This document shows positions 10,182 to 18,821 of a stretch of DNA of 64,000 bases, one piece after another. Within the stretch, counting starts at the first letter, position 1; every line of letters begins with the position of its first letter. The stretch covers positions 1 to 64,000 of the forward strand of contig CALWRH010000003.1 in the NCBI GenBank assembly GCA_944383895.1. The letters run 5' to 3'. The notes under the pieces were generated by a model. That model was not told where the DNA came from. It made no database searches and saw nothing but the letters and a program-made list of their open reading frames with translations. The translations under genes and the position numbers were made by a program. The DNA is from an uncultured Christensenellaceae bacterium. Its GTDB lineage: Bacteria > Bacillota > Clostridia > Christensenellales > UBA3700.

Positions 10182-11491
10182 GAGTAAAGAAAATCGGAAC
10201 GGTATTTTTCGCCACAATTATAATGGGACTTATCTGTATCGCCGCCTTGTTCGGCGGCGTACAGGTCGCTCATGCCGAAAGCCCCGTTTCGGGTACGGAC
10301 GGCAGATATAACGTATCCTATACGATCGGCGGGCAGTCGGGAATCGGCGCGGATATGATCGCGCGGTATATGGACGGCACCGTCGTGGTGGAAAAGATAG
10401 GGGACAATTATTACGCCTCCGTCACGCAGCTTTCCTCTTCTATGGAGGACTTGTCGCTCAACCTTGCGGAAGGCATGCAGGTCGGCTACCGCATCACGGA
10501 AGATAACGGCAGCAGAAAGACGTACAGTTACACGCTGTCGGAAGAAAACCTATCCAAAGCATTGCCGTTCTCGGTATTCGTAGCCCCACGCGGCGAAACG
10601 TTCGATTTCACAATCACGCTTGATCTTGCGAACGCGACGAGAGTGGGCGACGTGGAAGATACGACGACAGACCGTCCCGGCGAGTTCGTCCCCGTGCTCT
10701 CCACAATCGCGGGCGACGAGTACGAAGCGGCGCAGGGTTCGGTGTTCACCGTTCCCGCGGCGACAGCAACACTCGGCGATGAAAACTGCGAAGTGACCGT
10801 AACGGCATATTATGTGCGCGGCGGCGAGCGAACGGAAGTAGAGGTTGTAAATAATCAGTTTACTCTTGAAGATGCGGGCGAGTATCATTTTGTGTATCGA
10901 GCGGAAAGCGTACAGTATAAATCTCTGCTCGGCAACAATACGTTTGTGGAAAAGGATGTGACGGTGACTTCCGTCGTGGGCGGAGGAACGCTTGCGAAAT
11001 TCGAGGACGCGAACGGAGTATTGGGCGAAAACGTATCCATACAGGCGGGCAGAGTTACGGAAGGCAGCACGCTTTATGATACCGCCGCGGATAAAATGGC
11101 GGAGATAGCGGACAACTTCGAGGTGTTCGATGTGAGCCTTATAAATGCGGACGGGAGCGAAGCCGTTCCTTCGGACGACTACACGCTGTACCTGAAAGCG
11201 AAGTCCACGTTCAATCGCAACGAAATAGTCGTGTACCATATGGCGGATGACGGCACGCTTACCGAACTTTCCGCAGACGGCTATGGGCGATATGTGAAAT
11301 TTGATACGGATAAGACGGGTACCTTTATCGTCTGCATACCCGGAGTTGCGTTTGTTATGCCTATGTGGGGTTGGGCGCTTATCGCAGTCGGAGTAATAGT
11401 GATTACGTCTGCTGCAATAATTTTAGTCGTATTGACGGTAAAAAGAAAAAAGCGACTGAAAAACAAAACGGATATCGTTGAGAATAAATAA
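10178..11491 (+). CDS. exported protein with C-terminal membrane anchor, unknown function
   Basis: A 437-residue protein starting with a typical signal peptide (hydrophobic stretch at residues 7-28, cleavage probably after AHA). The mature part is a beta-rich extracytoplasmic region with no family I can name. A single C-terminal helix (around MPMWGWALIAVGVIVITSAA) is followed by a lysine/arginine-rich tail, which gives an outside-facing protein held by its C-terminus; no LPXTG sortase motif is visible. The ATG overlaps the stop of the giant lipoprotein by four bases, so both are coupled in translation and probably act together at the surface. It ends the run that began with the two MacB-like fusions. 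Confidence 0.7.
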   Translation: MRVKKIGTVFFATIIMGLICIAALFGGVQVAHAESPVSGTDGRYNVSYTIGGQSGIGADMIARYMDGTVVVEKIGDNYYASVTQLSSSMEDLSLNLAEGMQVGYRITEDNGSRKTYSYTLSEENLSKALPFSVFVAPRGETFDFTITLDLANATRVGDVEDTTTDRPGEFVPVLSTIAGDEYEAAQGSVFTVPAATATLGDENCEVTVTAYYVRGGERTEVEVVNNQFTLEDAGEYHFVYRAESVQYKSLLGNNTFVEKDVTVTSVVGGGTLAKFEDANGVLGENVSIQAGRVTEGSTLYDTAADKMAEIADNFEVFDVSLINADGSEAVPSDDYTLYLKAKSTFNRNEIVVYHMADDGTLTELSADGYGRYVKFDTDKTGTFIVCIPGVAFVMPMWGWALIAVGVIVITSAAIILVVLTVKRKKRLKNKTDIVENK

Positions 11492-11505
11492 CGGAATTGC
11501 AGTTT

Positions 11506-12516
11506 ATGACGATCGGAAAAAAAGATTACGCAATATATGACAAGAGCTGCCTTAAAGAAGGGGACAGACTGGAAACCGAATATAAAGAAGATTGCGTGAT
11601 ATACAGGCTCAGTAACGATACCGGTACGGGTACGGTAACGGAATATCCGGTTTTTGACGGGGTAAGTCTTCTTATAGACGATATGCATATGTACGCTTTC
11701 GGAGAAGGTTCGTCGGGTAGCGCAATGCTCGTGATAGAGCATTGCAAAGAAGGAAGATTCGAGGCGGACTTCGCTGACGGCAGACAATTCTATATAGGCA
11801 AAGGCGATATATGTGTGCACAATATGGATTACGGCGAGATATTGTTTTCCGCAATGCCGATAAGACATTATCACGGAGTGACCGTAATGATCCGACACGA
11901 CCGCGACGAAGAATTCCGTTCTATGCTTAAAAGCGTCGGCGTAGACCTCAACGAAACGGTAAAAAGGACAGAAAGAGAGGGCAACGTTTATCTGATCAGA
12001 GCGACGGAACGTATTCAACATATTTTTGAGGAGATATACCAGGCGAAAGGCGCTGCCCGAAAGGGATATTTCAGGATAAAACTCCTCGAACTTCTGCTTT
12101 TTCTCAATTCGTCGGACGGTGAACCCGAAAAGATGAAAAACCACCTTCTTCCGAGAGAAAACGCCGATATACTCAAAATATCTGAGCTGTATATCTGGGA
12201 TAATCTGGATAAACAGCTTACGGTTGAAAAACTCTCAGCCAACGCAGGTATGAGTCCTACGTCTTTCAAAACTCAGTTCAGGATATTATACGGTTGTCCC
12301 GTACACAAATACGTCAATATATGCAGGATGCAGGTTGCTCAGTATAAACTTGTAAGAACGGAAGAAAAGATCGCTGATATAGCGCGTCAGGTAGGATACG
12401 TCAGCGAGAGTAAATTTTCGCAATCCTTTGTCAGATTTTCGGGAGTTACCCCCAGAGAATACCGCAGAAATGCAGTTTTGTCCGATTGGGACATAGTTTC
12501 GCCTTATCGGGTATAA
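11506..12516 (+). CDS. AraC/XylS-family transcriptional regulator
   Basis: Residues from about 230 to the end form the double helix-turn-helix of AraC regulators: LTVEKLSANAGMSPTSFKTQF for the first, IADIARQVGYVSESKFSQSF for the second, closing with the family signature GVTPREYRR. The first 200 residues are an N-terminal sensing region without clear sugar-cupin motifs. I take ATG 11506 (336 aa) because ACGGA lies about 10 bases upstream, whereas a TTG nine bases earlier would sit on top of it. The gene begins just after the anchored surface protein and precedes an ABC exporter pair that has its own promoter. In Bacillota this arrangement usually means the regulator controls the transporter, often in response to iron or siderophore; that assignment is inference. 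Confidence 0.85.
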   Translation: MTIGKKDYAIYDKSCLKEGDRLETEYKEDCVIYRLSNDTGTGTVTEYPVFDGVSLLIDDMHMYAFGEGSSGSAMLVIEHCKEGRFEADFADGRQFYIGKGDICVHNMDYGEILFSAMPIRHYHGVTVMIRHDRDEEFRSMLKSVGVDLNETVKRTEREGNVYLIRATERIQHIFEEIYQAKGAARKGYFRIKLLELLLFLNSSDGEPEKMKNHLLPRENADILKISELYIWDNLDKQLTVEKLSANAGMSPTSFKTQFRILYGCPVHKYVNICRMQVAQYKLVRTEEKIADIARQVGYVSESKFSQSFVRFSGVTPREYRRNAVLSDWDIVSPYRV

Positions 12517-12524
12517 ATAAAATT

Positions 12525-12552
12525 TTGAGTTTTTTATCCGCCTTTGTATAAT
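12525..12552 (+). promoter_or_regulatory. promoter of the ABC exporter pair
   Basis: TTGAGT (12525-12530) and TATAAT (12547-12552) are separated by 16 bases and lie 22 bases before the ATG of the first transporter gene. Confidence 0.65.
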
Positions 12553-12569
12553 TTAGCCAAAGGAGGATA
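12535..12569. promoter_or_regulatory. inverted repeat over the -10 region, candidate operator
   Basis: Two 12-bp arms (12535-12546 and 12558-12569, one mismatch) flank the -10 hexamer; the right arm contains the ribosome-binding site. Because the left arm lies upstream of the likely transcription start, the symmetry would act as DNA, for example as a binding site, rather than as an RNA hairpin. Confidence 0.35.
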
Positions 12570-12574
12570 AAACA

Positions 12575-14365
12575 ATGAAAAACAAACAAAGCGCGATGAA
12601 AGAGTTGATGTTTTATGCGGGAAACCGCAAATGGCTGACTTATTCGTCGCTCGTTTTTTCCGGGATAAGCGCAGTGCTTGCGCTGATGCCCTTTATCTAT
12701 ATCTGGTTTATGATACGCGACGTGCTTGAAGTCGCTCCCGATTATTCGCAAGCGACCAATCTTGCATATTACGGCTGGATGGCGGTTTTATTTGCCGCGC
12801 TTTCGATATTGGTTTATATCGCTGCGCTTATGTGTTCTCACATATCCGCGTTCAGAGTCGCGTCCAACATAAAAAAACGTACGTTAAGACACGCCGTAAC
12901 CCTCCCTGTCGGAGCTTTCGACGCGATAGGAAGCGGTAAGGTGCGCAAGACGATCGACGAGTCGAGCGCGGCTACCGAGACGTATCTGGCGCACAATCTG
13001 CCCGATTTTGTAGGCGCGGTCGTAACGCCGTTGTCTATGATAGCGATCATGTTCGTGTTCGACTGGCGACTGGGGCTTGCAAGTCTTTTCCCGATTATCT
13101 GCGCATTTGCGGTTATGTCTGCGATGACGGGAAAAAAGATGCAGGAAAAGATGAAGCAGTACAACGACGCCCTTATGGATATGAACAACGAAGCCGTTGA
13201 GTACGTCAGAGGAGTACCCGTAGTCAAGACTTTCGGCCAGACCGTGTTTTCGTTCGAGCGTTTCAAGTCATCAATCGACAGATACCATACGTGGGTCGTA
13301 GCATATACCAAACAACTGCGTCAACCGATGATGTTTTTTACTTTGTTCATAGACGGGGTGTTTGCTTTTCTGATAGCGCTTGCACTTATTCTTACAGCTG
13401 ATAACCCGGCAGATCCTCAATTCGTTACCGACCTCATATTTTATATAATTTTCACGCCCGTGTTGACTGTAACGCTTATGAAAATAATGTTCATGAGCGA
13501 AAACGGTATGATCGTAAACGACGCGATAGACAGGATAAATTCAATTCTTGATATCAGACCTCTTCCTGAAGGCAAACAAGAGGTTGCATTAAAAGACAAT
13601 TCGGTAGAACTCAAAAACGTCAGCTTTACCTATCCCGAAAGCAATCATAAGGCTGTGGACGGGTTCAGTCTCAGAATCGATGCAGGCAAAACGGTCGCCC
13701 TCGTGGGAGAAAGCGGAAGCGGCAAAACAACCGTTGCGGGACTTATATCAAGATTTTGGGACGTAGACGAAGGAGAGATCCTTGTAGGCGGAGTCAACGT
13801 AAAGGATATTTCAAAAGAACGACTGTCCGACGAAGTATCGTACGTCTTTCAGGACAGCAAACTGTTGAAAACGTCGATATTTGAAAATGTCAGACTTGCA
13901 AGACCTCTGGCAGATGAACAGGAAGTTTATAAGGCGTTGCATTATGCACAATGCGATGATATAGTAGCGAAACTTCCGCAAGGCAGTCTTACAGTAATAG
14001 GAAAAGAAGGGACGTATCTTTCTGGCGGCGAAATGCAAAGAGTTGCTATTGCCAGGGCAATTCTGAAAGATGCTCCGATTATTGTTCTGGATGAGGCAAC
14101 GGCATTTGCAGACCCCGAAAACGAACATCTCGTGCAGAAAGCGTTTGAACAACTTACAAAAGGTAAAACGGTGCTTATGATAGCGCACAGATTGTCCACG
14201 GTCGTCGATGCAGATGAGATCGTCGTTATGAAAGAGGGCAAAATCGAGGAAAGAGGAACTCATGCGGAATTGCTCTATAAAAACGGCGAATATTCGAAAA
14301 TGTGGAAAGAATACGAAAATTCGGTAAGCTGGAACGTGTCCGGCAAGGAGGATGACCATGATTAA
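12575..14365 (+). CDS. ABC transporter, permease-ATPase half (first of a pair)
   Basis: A 596-residue half transporter: six-helix exporter-type membrane domain in residues 1-320, then an ATPase with Walker A GESGSGKTT, signature LSGGEMQR and Walker B IIVLDEATAFADPENE. The latter wording is typical of the YbtP/YbtQ and IrtA/IrtB-like subfamily of type IV exporters, some of which import metal-siderophores. AAAGGAGG precedes the ATG. It is translated with the next gene, which it overlaps, so a heterodimer is expected in the cytoplasmic membrane. The adjacent AraC regulator supports an inducible, perhaps iron-linked, role, but no biosynthetic genes for a siderophore are present in the window. Confidence 0.85.
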   Translation: MKNKQSAMKELMFYAGNRKWLTYSSLVFSGISAVLALMPFIYIWFMIRDVLEVAPDYSQATNLAYYGWMAVLFAALSILVYIAALMCSHISAFRVASNIKKRTLRHAVTLPVGAFDAIGSGKVRKTIDESSAATETYLAHNLPDFVGAVVTPLSMIAIMFVFDWRLGLASLFPIICAFAVMSAMTGKKMQEKMKQYNDALMDMNNEAVEYVRGVPVVKTFGQTVFSFERFKSSIDRYHTWVVAYTKQLRQPMMFFTLFIDGVFAFLIALALILTADNPADPQFVTDLIFYIIFTPVLTVTLMKIMFMSENGMIVNDAIDRINSILDIRPLPEGKQEVALKDNSVELKNVSFTYPESNHKAVDGFSLRIDAGKTVALVGESGSGKTTVAGLISRFWDVDEGEILVGGVNVKDISKERLSDEVSYVFQDSKLLKTSIFENVRLARPLADEQEVYKALHYAQCDDIVAKLPQGSLTVIGKEGTYLSGGEMQRVAIARAILKDAPIIVLDEATAFADPENEHLVQKAFEQLTKGKTVLMIAHRLSTVVDADEIVVMKEGKIEERGTHAELLYKNGEYSKMWKEYENSVSWNVSGKEDDHD

Positions 14366-16085
14366 CGCGCTTATGAACAAATACGCTTTATCGAGAAGAG
14401 GGGCCATCGATTATCTGAAAGCTATTGCAGCAAATACGGTGGTCAATCTTGTCAAAATGCTGCCCGTATGGCTGTTGTTTCTGCTGGTGTCCGATTACGT
14501 AAACGGCAATACGGATCACAATTATTTACTGTACGGTCTCGGATGTACTGCTATTCTCGTGCTTATGTATATTACGAATTATATTCAGTACAATTGCGAT
14601 TATCTTAGCACTTACAGGGAAAGTGCAACAAGAAGGATATCGCTTGCGGAACGGATGAGAAAACTGCCTCTTTCCTATTTCGGCAAAAAGGATCTGTCAG
14701 ATCTCACAACCACGATAATGAAGGATTGCGCGACAATTGAAACCTCTTTTTCGCATTATTATCCTGAGCTGTACGCGTCACTCATCAGTACGACAATCGT
14801 CGCTGTCGGTATTTTCTTTTACGATTGGAGAATGGCGCTTGCGTCGGTATGGGTGCTTCCGATAGCCATAATCATCGTCGCTTTTTCGGGCAGAGTGCAG
14901 AACGTCTTCAACAAGAAGAAACTTCTTGCAGATCTGGATTGTACCGAAGGTATTCAGGAGTGTCTCGAAACGGCGCGAGACCTGAAATCGTGCAATGCCG
15001 AAAACAAATATCTTTACGCATTGGACAAAAAAATAGACTACGCTGAAAAACGCCATATAATCAGTGAATATATGGTCGCGGTATTCGTAGTAAGCGCGCA
15101 GCTTCTTCTTAAATTCGGAATAGCAACGACTGCTCTTGTCGGAGGAATACTTCTCGGCAAAGGAGAAATTGCCGTGATGACGTTCTTTATGTATCTGCTC
15201 GTGGTGTCCAGGATTTACGACCCGATGAGCAACTCTTTGCAGAATCTTGCCGCGGTCATATCCTGTGGGATCAATATCGGCAGGATGAAAGAGATATATC
15301 AGACGCCCGTGCAGACGGGAAAAAGATTCTTTTCTTCGAAAGGTTACGACGTGAGATTCGACAACGTGGCTTTTTCTTACAATGAAGGCGAACAGGTGCT
15401 CAAAGACGTGTCGTTTGTCGCCAAGCAGGGAGAAATCACCGCGCTGATAGGACCCAGCGGAGGAGGAAAGTCTACTATAACGAAACTCGCCGCGAGATTC
15501 TGGGACGTAGACGAAGGAGAAATCTCGGTCGGCGGCGAGAACATATCTAAGGTGGATCCCGAAACGCTTATGCAGCAATTTTCTATTGTTTTCCAGGATG
15601 TCACGCTGTTCAACAACAGTGTTATCGAAAATATAAGGATAGGCAGGAGAGGCGCAAGCGACGAAGAAGTGCTTGCTGCGGCAAAGGCGGCAAACTGCGA
15701 CGAGTTCGTAAGCAAACTCCCCGACGGGTACAATACGATGATAGGCGAGAACGGCAGTATGCTTTCAGGCGGTGAACGGCAGAGAATATCTATAGCGCGT
15801 GCTTTGCTCAAAGACGCGCCGATAGTTCTTCTGGACGAAGCTACCGCAAGCCTTGACGTGGAAAACGAAACTCAGATACAAAAAGCTATTTCAAAACTCG
15901 TAAAAGACAAGACGGTTCTTATTATAGCGCATCGTATGAGAACAGTCGCGGGCGCCGACAAGCTAATCGTGTTAAAAGACGGAGTTGTCGCAGAACAGGG
16001 GTCTCCCGACGAACTGTATAAGAAAAACGGAATATACACACAGATGGCGGATATGCAACGTAAAAGCGTGGATTGGAAGATCTGA
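14358..16085 (+). CDS. ABC transporter, permease-ATPase half (second of a pair)
   Basis: The partner half transporter, 575 residues from ATG 14358. I prefer this start over the ATG six bases upstream because AAGGAGG ends six bases before it and would touch the earlier one. The membrane domain occupies residues 1-310; the ATPase has Walker A GPSGGGKST, signature LSGGERQR and Walker B IVLLDEATASLDVENE. Compared with the first half, both ATP sites look intact, so the heterodimer is probably not of the degenerate-site type. It overlaps the first gene by eight bases. Downstream, an apparent third gene start is broken off (see 16100). Confidence 0.85.
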   Translation: MINALMNKYALSRRGAIDYLKAIAANTVVNLVKMLPVWLLFLLVSDYVNGNTDHNYLLYGLGCTAILVLMYITNYIQYNCDYLSTYRESATRRISLAERMRKLPLSYFGKKDLSDLTTTIMKDCATIETSFSHYYPELYASLISTTIVAVGIFFYDWRMALASVWVLPIAIIIVAFSGRVQNVFNKKKLLADLDCTEGIQECLETARDLKSCNAENKYLYALDKKIDYAEKRHIISEYMVAVFVVSAQLLLKFGIATTALVGGILLGKGEIAVMTFFMYLLVVSRIYDPMSNSLQNLAAVISCGINIGRMKEIYQTPVQTGKRFFSSKGYDVRFDNVAFSYNEGEQVLKDVSFVAKQGEITALIGPSGGGKSTITKLAARFWDVDEGEISVGGENISKVDPETLMQQFSIVFQDVTLFNNSVIENIRIGRRGASDEEVLAAAKAANCDEFVSKLPDGYNTMIGENGSMLSGGERQRISIARALLKDAPIVLLDEATASLDVENETQIQKAISKLVKDKTVLIIAHRMRTVAGADKLIVLKDGVVAEQGSPDELYKKNGIYTQMADMQRKSVDWKI

Positions 16086-16099
16086 GAACGGAGGCAGAT

Positions 16100-16126
16100 A
16101 TGGCAAAATTGATTTTGTTACGGCAC
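16100..16126 (+). pseudogene. 5' remnant of a histidine-phosphatase-like gene
   Basis: Fifteen bases after the transporter stop, ACGGAGG precedes an ATG whose first codons read MAKLILLRH, the usual beginning of phosphoglycerate mutase/histidine phosphatase proteins (RHG motif). The similarity stops there: the frame goes on for about 50 codons with no family resemblance and runs into the 3' end of the opposing radical SAM gene. I read this as a third gene of the transporter operon that lost everything after its start, at or near the edge of the accessory cassette. The match is short, so chance is possible. Confidence 0.4.
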
Positions 16127-16218
16127 TGTCACATATTTTTATGGACACTTTTTATCAAGTATTGCTACACCACCAAATTCAATTTTTCGTTTCAAAAGGG
16201 TTTTGACGGGTACTGCGA

Positions 16219-17100
16219 TTATTTTTTAGCAGATTGCTTTATCTGCGAATGATAGAAGTAATTTATAATGATGGGTTTGCCTGTGGGGTTGCGCAGGAAA
16301 GGTTCTTCGTCGATTACATACATGAAATCGTTTGCGCAGGCGTAGTCCGCAACCTTTTGGTCTAATATCTTCCAATAGGTCGTATCGTTCTTATTATAGA
16401 TTTCGCGGTACAGCGGCAAAAGAGGGGGATACTTTTCCTCAATATAGTTCATGACGTCTGCCTTGAAATTGCCGCGCAGATTCAGATTTTCCAGCCAGAT
16501 ATAGTCGCAGAAGTCCTTGATTTTTTCAATAATGTCAAATACTTCGGTAATTTCCGGGAAGATGGGCGATATAAAGCAGGTCGTTCGAATGCCTTCTTCG
16601 TGGCACTTTTTCATTGCCGCAATCCTGCGCTCTATGGAAACAGCGCTGTCCATATCGTTCTTGAAATTTTCGTCGAGTGTGTTTATCGACCAACTTATAA
16701 GGGGAGACGGGAAAGTCTTTATCAAATCAAGGTCGCGCAGCACAAGATCTGACTTGGTGGTGATAATAAGGTTTATTCTGCTGCCCTGCATTTGCTCTAA
16801 AAAGGCGCGCGTGCGGCGGAACGTTTCCTCCTGCGGATTATAAGCGTCCGTGACCGAGCCTACGATCATCGTCTGCCCGTCGTACCTCTGCGGATTTTTG
16901 ATCGGTTCCCAATGCTTTACGTCGAGAAAGGTTCCCCACGGCTCGTCATGCCCCGTAAACCGTTTCATGAAACAAGCATAGCAATACTTGCATGCGTGCG
17001 TGCAGCCTACATAGGGATTTACGGAATATCCCGCTATGGGCAGGTTTGATTTTGTGAGTACGGTTTTTACTTGTATATCGCGTATCTTTACTTCGTCCAT
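16219..17100 (-). CDS. radical SAM mobile pair protein B (SPL-like)
   Basis: A 293-residue radical SAM enzyme of the spore-photoproduct-lyase-like group. The cluster motif CX3CX2C is at Cys33, Cys37 and Cys40 (CTHACKYC); the GSVTDAYNPQE and TTKSDLVLRD stretches are characteristic. As far as I can recall the family definitions, it matches protein B of the radical SAM mobile pair system, in which two radical SAM proteins travel with a dedicated MarR regulator. The reaction is not known. It is the last gene of the four-gene leftward operon, one base after the MarR stop. SPL itself repairs DNA, but nothing here proves such a role. Confidence 0.8.
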   Translation of the reverse strand: MDEVKIRDIQVKTVLTKSNLPIAGYSVNPYVGCTHACKYCYACFMKRFTGHDEPWGTFLDVKHWEPIKNPQRYDGQTMIVGSVTDAYNPQEETFRRTRAFLEQMQGSRINLIITTKSDLVLRDLDLIKTFPSPLISWSINTLDENFKNDMDSAVSIERRIAAMKKCHEEGIRTTCFISPIFPEITEVFDIIEKIKDFCDYIWLENLNLRGNFKADVMNYIEEKYPPLLPLYREIYNKNDTTYWKILDQKVADYACANDFMYVIDEEPFLRNPTGKPIIINYFYHSQIKQSAKK

Positions 17101-17101
17101 A

Positions 17102-17530
17102 TCAGCCTCCCAAATTGTTGAGGATGCGTTTCAGATAACTTTCAAATTGCTCGACCTCCTCGTCCGAAAAGCCTTTATAATAAATTTCTTCGATCTCTTT
17201 TGTCACACCGTCGTATTTATCTTTGAGTGCGGCGGCTTTTTCAGTCAGGCATACAAGTGCGCTGCGCCTGTCGTTCGCGTTCTCTTCCGTCCGGATAAGT
17301 CCCTGTTCCTGCATTCTTGCGAGCATGGCGGTGAGCGTCGTCTTTGCAAGGCCGCTTTTTTTTGAGATCTCCGTCGCCGTCATTTTTCCGCCCTGCCAGA
17401 GTACATACAGAATTTTGCCCTGCGCGCCGTTGAACGCATCGATATTCTTTTCTTGCAATATCTTATCGAACCTGCGCCCGCCGATCTGTTTTATTTTGGA
17501 AATCAAAAATCCGCCTTGTCTTTGCTTCAT
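17102..17530 (-). CDS. MarR-family regulator of the radical SAM pair
   Basis: A 142-residue winged-helix protein. Residues about 30-95 hold the MarR DNA-binding fold: GGKMTATEISKKSGLAKTTL for the recognition region and IRTEENANDRRSALVCLTEK for the wing. The C-terminal part supplies the dimer helices. It is encoded between the two radical SAM genes, overlapping the upstream one by four bases. Because MarR proteins usually bind palindromes at their own promoter, the two 12-bp sites in front of the operon (18718-18752) are the probable target. The inducing ligand is unknown. Confidence 0.85.
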   Translation of the reverse strand: MKQRQGGFLISKIKQIGGRRFDKILQEKNIDAFNGAQGKILYVLWQGGKMTATEISKKSGLAKTTLTAMLARMQEQGLIRTEENANDRRSALVCLTEKAAALKDKYDGVTKEIEEIYYKGFSDEEVEQFESYLKRILNNLGG

Positions 17531-18186
17531 ATCCCGAACTCCTTTGGAAATTCCTGTATCATCTCATCGGTCGGCACAACGCCTTCCAGAGCCTCTTTCA
17601 TAAAGACGGGAACGCCCCGCGCCTTTGCCTGCATACATAAATTGTCCGCCCATTCCTTTTTTGTAGGAATCTTTCCCTTGCAGTTTCCCGTTTCCGTGCC
17701 GATGACCGTCCAACCGATGCCCGAAAAATCGACCTCTCCCACGCCGTCGGAGAGCGGCTCAAACGTGACATGATAATGCTTTGCTTTTACATTTCGCCTT
17801 AAAATTTCTATGCGCTTTCTTTCCGCTGCACAGGTGACGGTCACGCCGAACCAGAGATTATCAAGATCGGTCTGTATATTCAGCCGTTCGGGGCGCTTTG
17901 TCAGAAAAAGGTATTGATTGTGCGGCGTCTGCGCCGCCTTTTCAAATACTTTTTCCGTCCAGTCGAACTGCCAATATGCAAGGTCGCTCATGCCCGTGAG
18001 CAGAAAAACTTTCGGCTCCTTTGTATCGAATAAACGAAGTTTGTTTTCAAAAAACTGCGGTTTGGAAAAGTCGTCCGTGATATGAAAGCGGCGGCAGTTG
18101 CTGCGCGCATAGCAATATCGGCAACCAATCGGACAGCCAATAACGATATTCAGATTTTTGATCTTATCTTTGATGGGAAACACCAT
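17527..18186 (-). CDS. radical SAM mobile pair protein A
   Basis: A 219-residue compact radical SAM protein with CX3CX2C at Cys18, Cys22 and Cys25 (CPIGCRYC). The sequence KNLNIVIGCPIGCRYCYAR, followed by NCRRFHITDDF and FLLTGMSDLAYW, is typical of protein A of the mobile pair; it is also related to the phage Gp37/Gp68-like (DUF5131) proteins. It is shorter than most radical SAM enzymes, so it may work together with protein B. The stop overlaps the MarR start by four bases and the gene begins three bases after the flavin reductase stop, which shows tight co-translation. Substrate unknown. Confidence 0.8.
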   Translation of the reverse strand: MVFPIKDKIKNLNIVIGCPIGCRYCYARSNCRRFHITDDFSKPQFFENKLRLFDTKEPKVFLLTGMSDLAYWQFDWTEKVFEKAAQTPHNQYLFLTKRPERLNIQTDLDNLWFGVTVTCAAERKRIEILRRNVKAKHYHVTFEPLSDGVGEVDFSGIGWTVIGTETGNCKGKIPTKKEWADNLCMQAKARGVPVFMKEALEGVVPTDEMIQEFPKEFGI

Positions 18187-18189
18187 AAT

Positions 18190-18693
18190 TTATTTTTTCC
18201 GCGCGGCGGCAAATTCGCCGTAGCCATTCCAACCGAATACCGCTTCGATGCTTTCTTCCGCATAAACATTCTTTACGTTGCAGATATGTAGAACATGGTC
18301 GTCCGCATCCACGGTCTCACAGACGCTGGCAACAATGGCAAGGCGAGTATCTTTGGGAACTTCAATATCCGTGCCGCCGAGCTTCTGCATAGCAACGCCG
18401 AATTTTTCGACTTTATCCGTATCTCTGCCCGAAGAGGTACCACATGCTATAAGTGCGCCCGCAAGCGAAACGCCGGGAACCGCAATAACCACTTCTTTAT
18501 TTTTTGCAAGAAGTTCCAGCGTATAAGCCCCCTTGTTCAATGAAAATACGACTTTCCCGGGGTTGGTGGAAGCATATGTCCAAAAAGCGAGCGTTGCCAT
18601 GTTCATTTTCCCGGTCGGCTTTTGCGTGCAAATAAAGATCATGGGGTTGGGCGAAGTGAAAACGGGTGCCTGTGCGATCTTGATTTCTTTCAT
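18190..18693 (-). CDS. flavin reductase family protein (FMN-binding split barrel)
   Basis: A 167-residue protein of the flavoredoxin/flavin reductase-like fold; recognisable parts are NMATLAFWTYASTNP near the N-terminus (FMN phosphate contact) and VIAVPGVSLAGALIACGTSSGRDTDK in the middle. Such proteins bind FMN and pass electrons between NAD(P)H or ferredoxin and partner enzymes. As first gene of the radical SAM operon it is a natural candidate to supply the electrons that reduce the 4Fe-4S clusters of both radical SAM proteins; this link is inferred from position only. AGGAG is seen eight bases upstream of the ATG and a strong promoter lies in front. Confidence 0.8.
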   Translation of the reverse strand: MKEIKIAQAPVFTSPNPMIFICTQKPTGKMNMATLAFWTYASTNPGKVVFSLNKGAYTLELLAKNKEVVIAVPGVSLAGALIACGTSSGRDTDKVEKFGVAMQKLGGTDIEVPKDTRLAIVASVCETVDADDHVLHICNVKNVYAEESIEAVFGWNGYGEFAAARKK

Positions 18694-18717
18694 AACAGTG
18701 TCTCCTGGAATTATTTA

Positions 18718-18765
18718 TACTATATAGTACGAATACATAATACTATATGGAACTAATCCTGTCAA
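18718..18765 (-). promoter_or_regulatory. promoter and twin operator of the radical SAM operon
   Basis: On the minus strand TTGACA (18765-18760) and TATTAT (18742-18737) are 17 bases apart. A perfect 12-bp palindrome TACTATATAGTA lies at 18718-18729, just after the likely start point. A second copy matching 9 of 12 positions (18741-18752) covers the spacer and the edge of the -10. The centres are 23 bp apart, about two helical turns, so one MarR dimer could sit on each. Confidence 0.7.
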
Positions 18766-18821
18766 GAAAAATTATAGGCAAAACGATAATAAATTCCGAT
18801 ATTTTAACCGTTTGGCACCAT

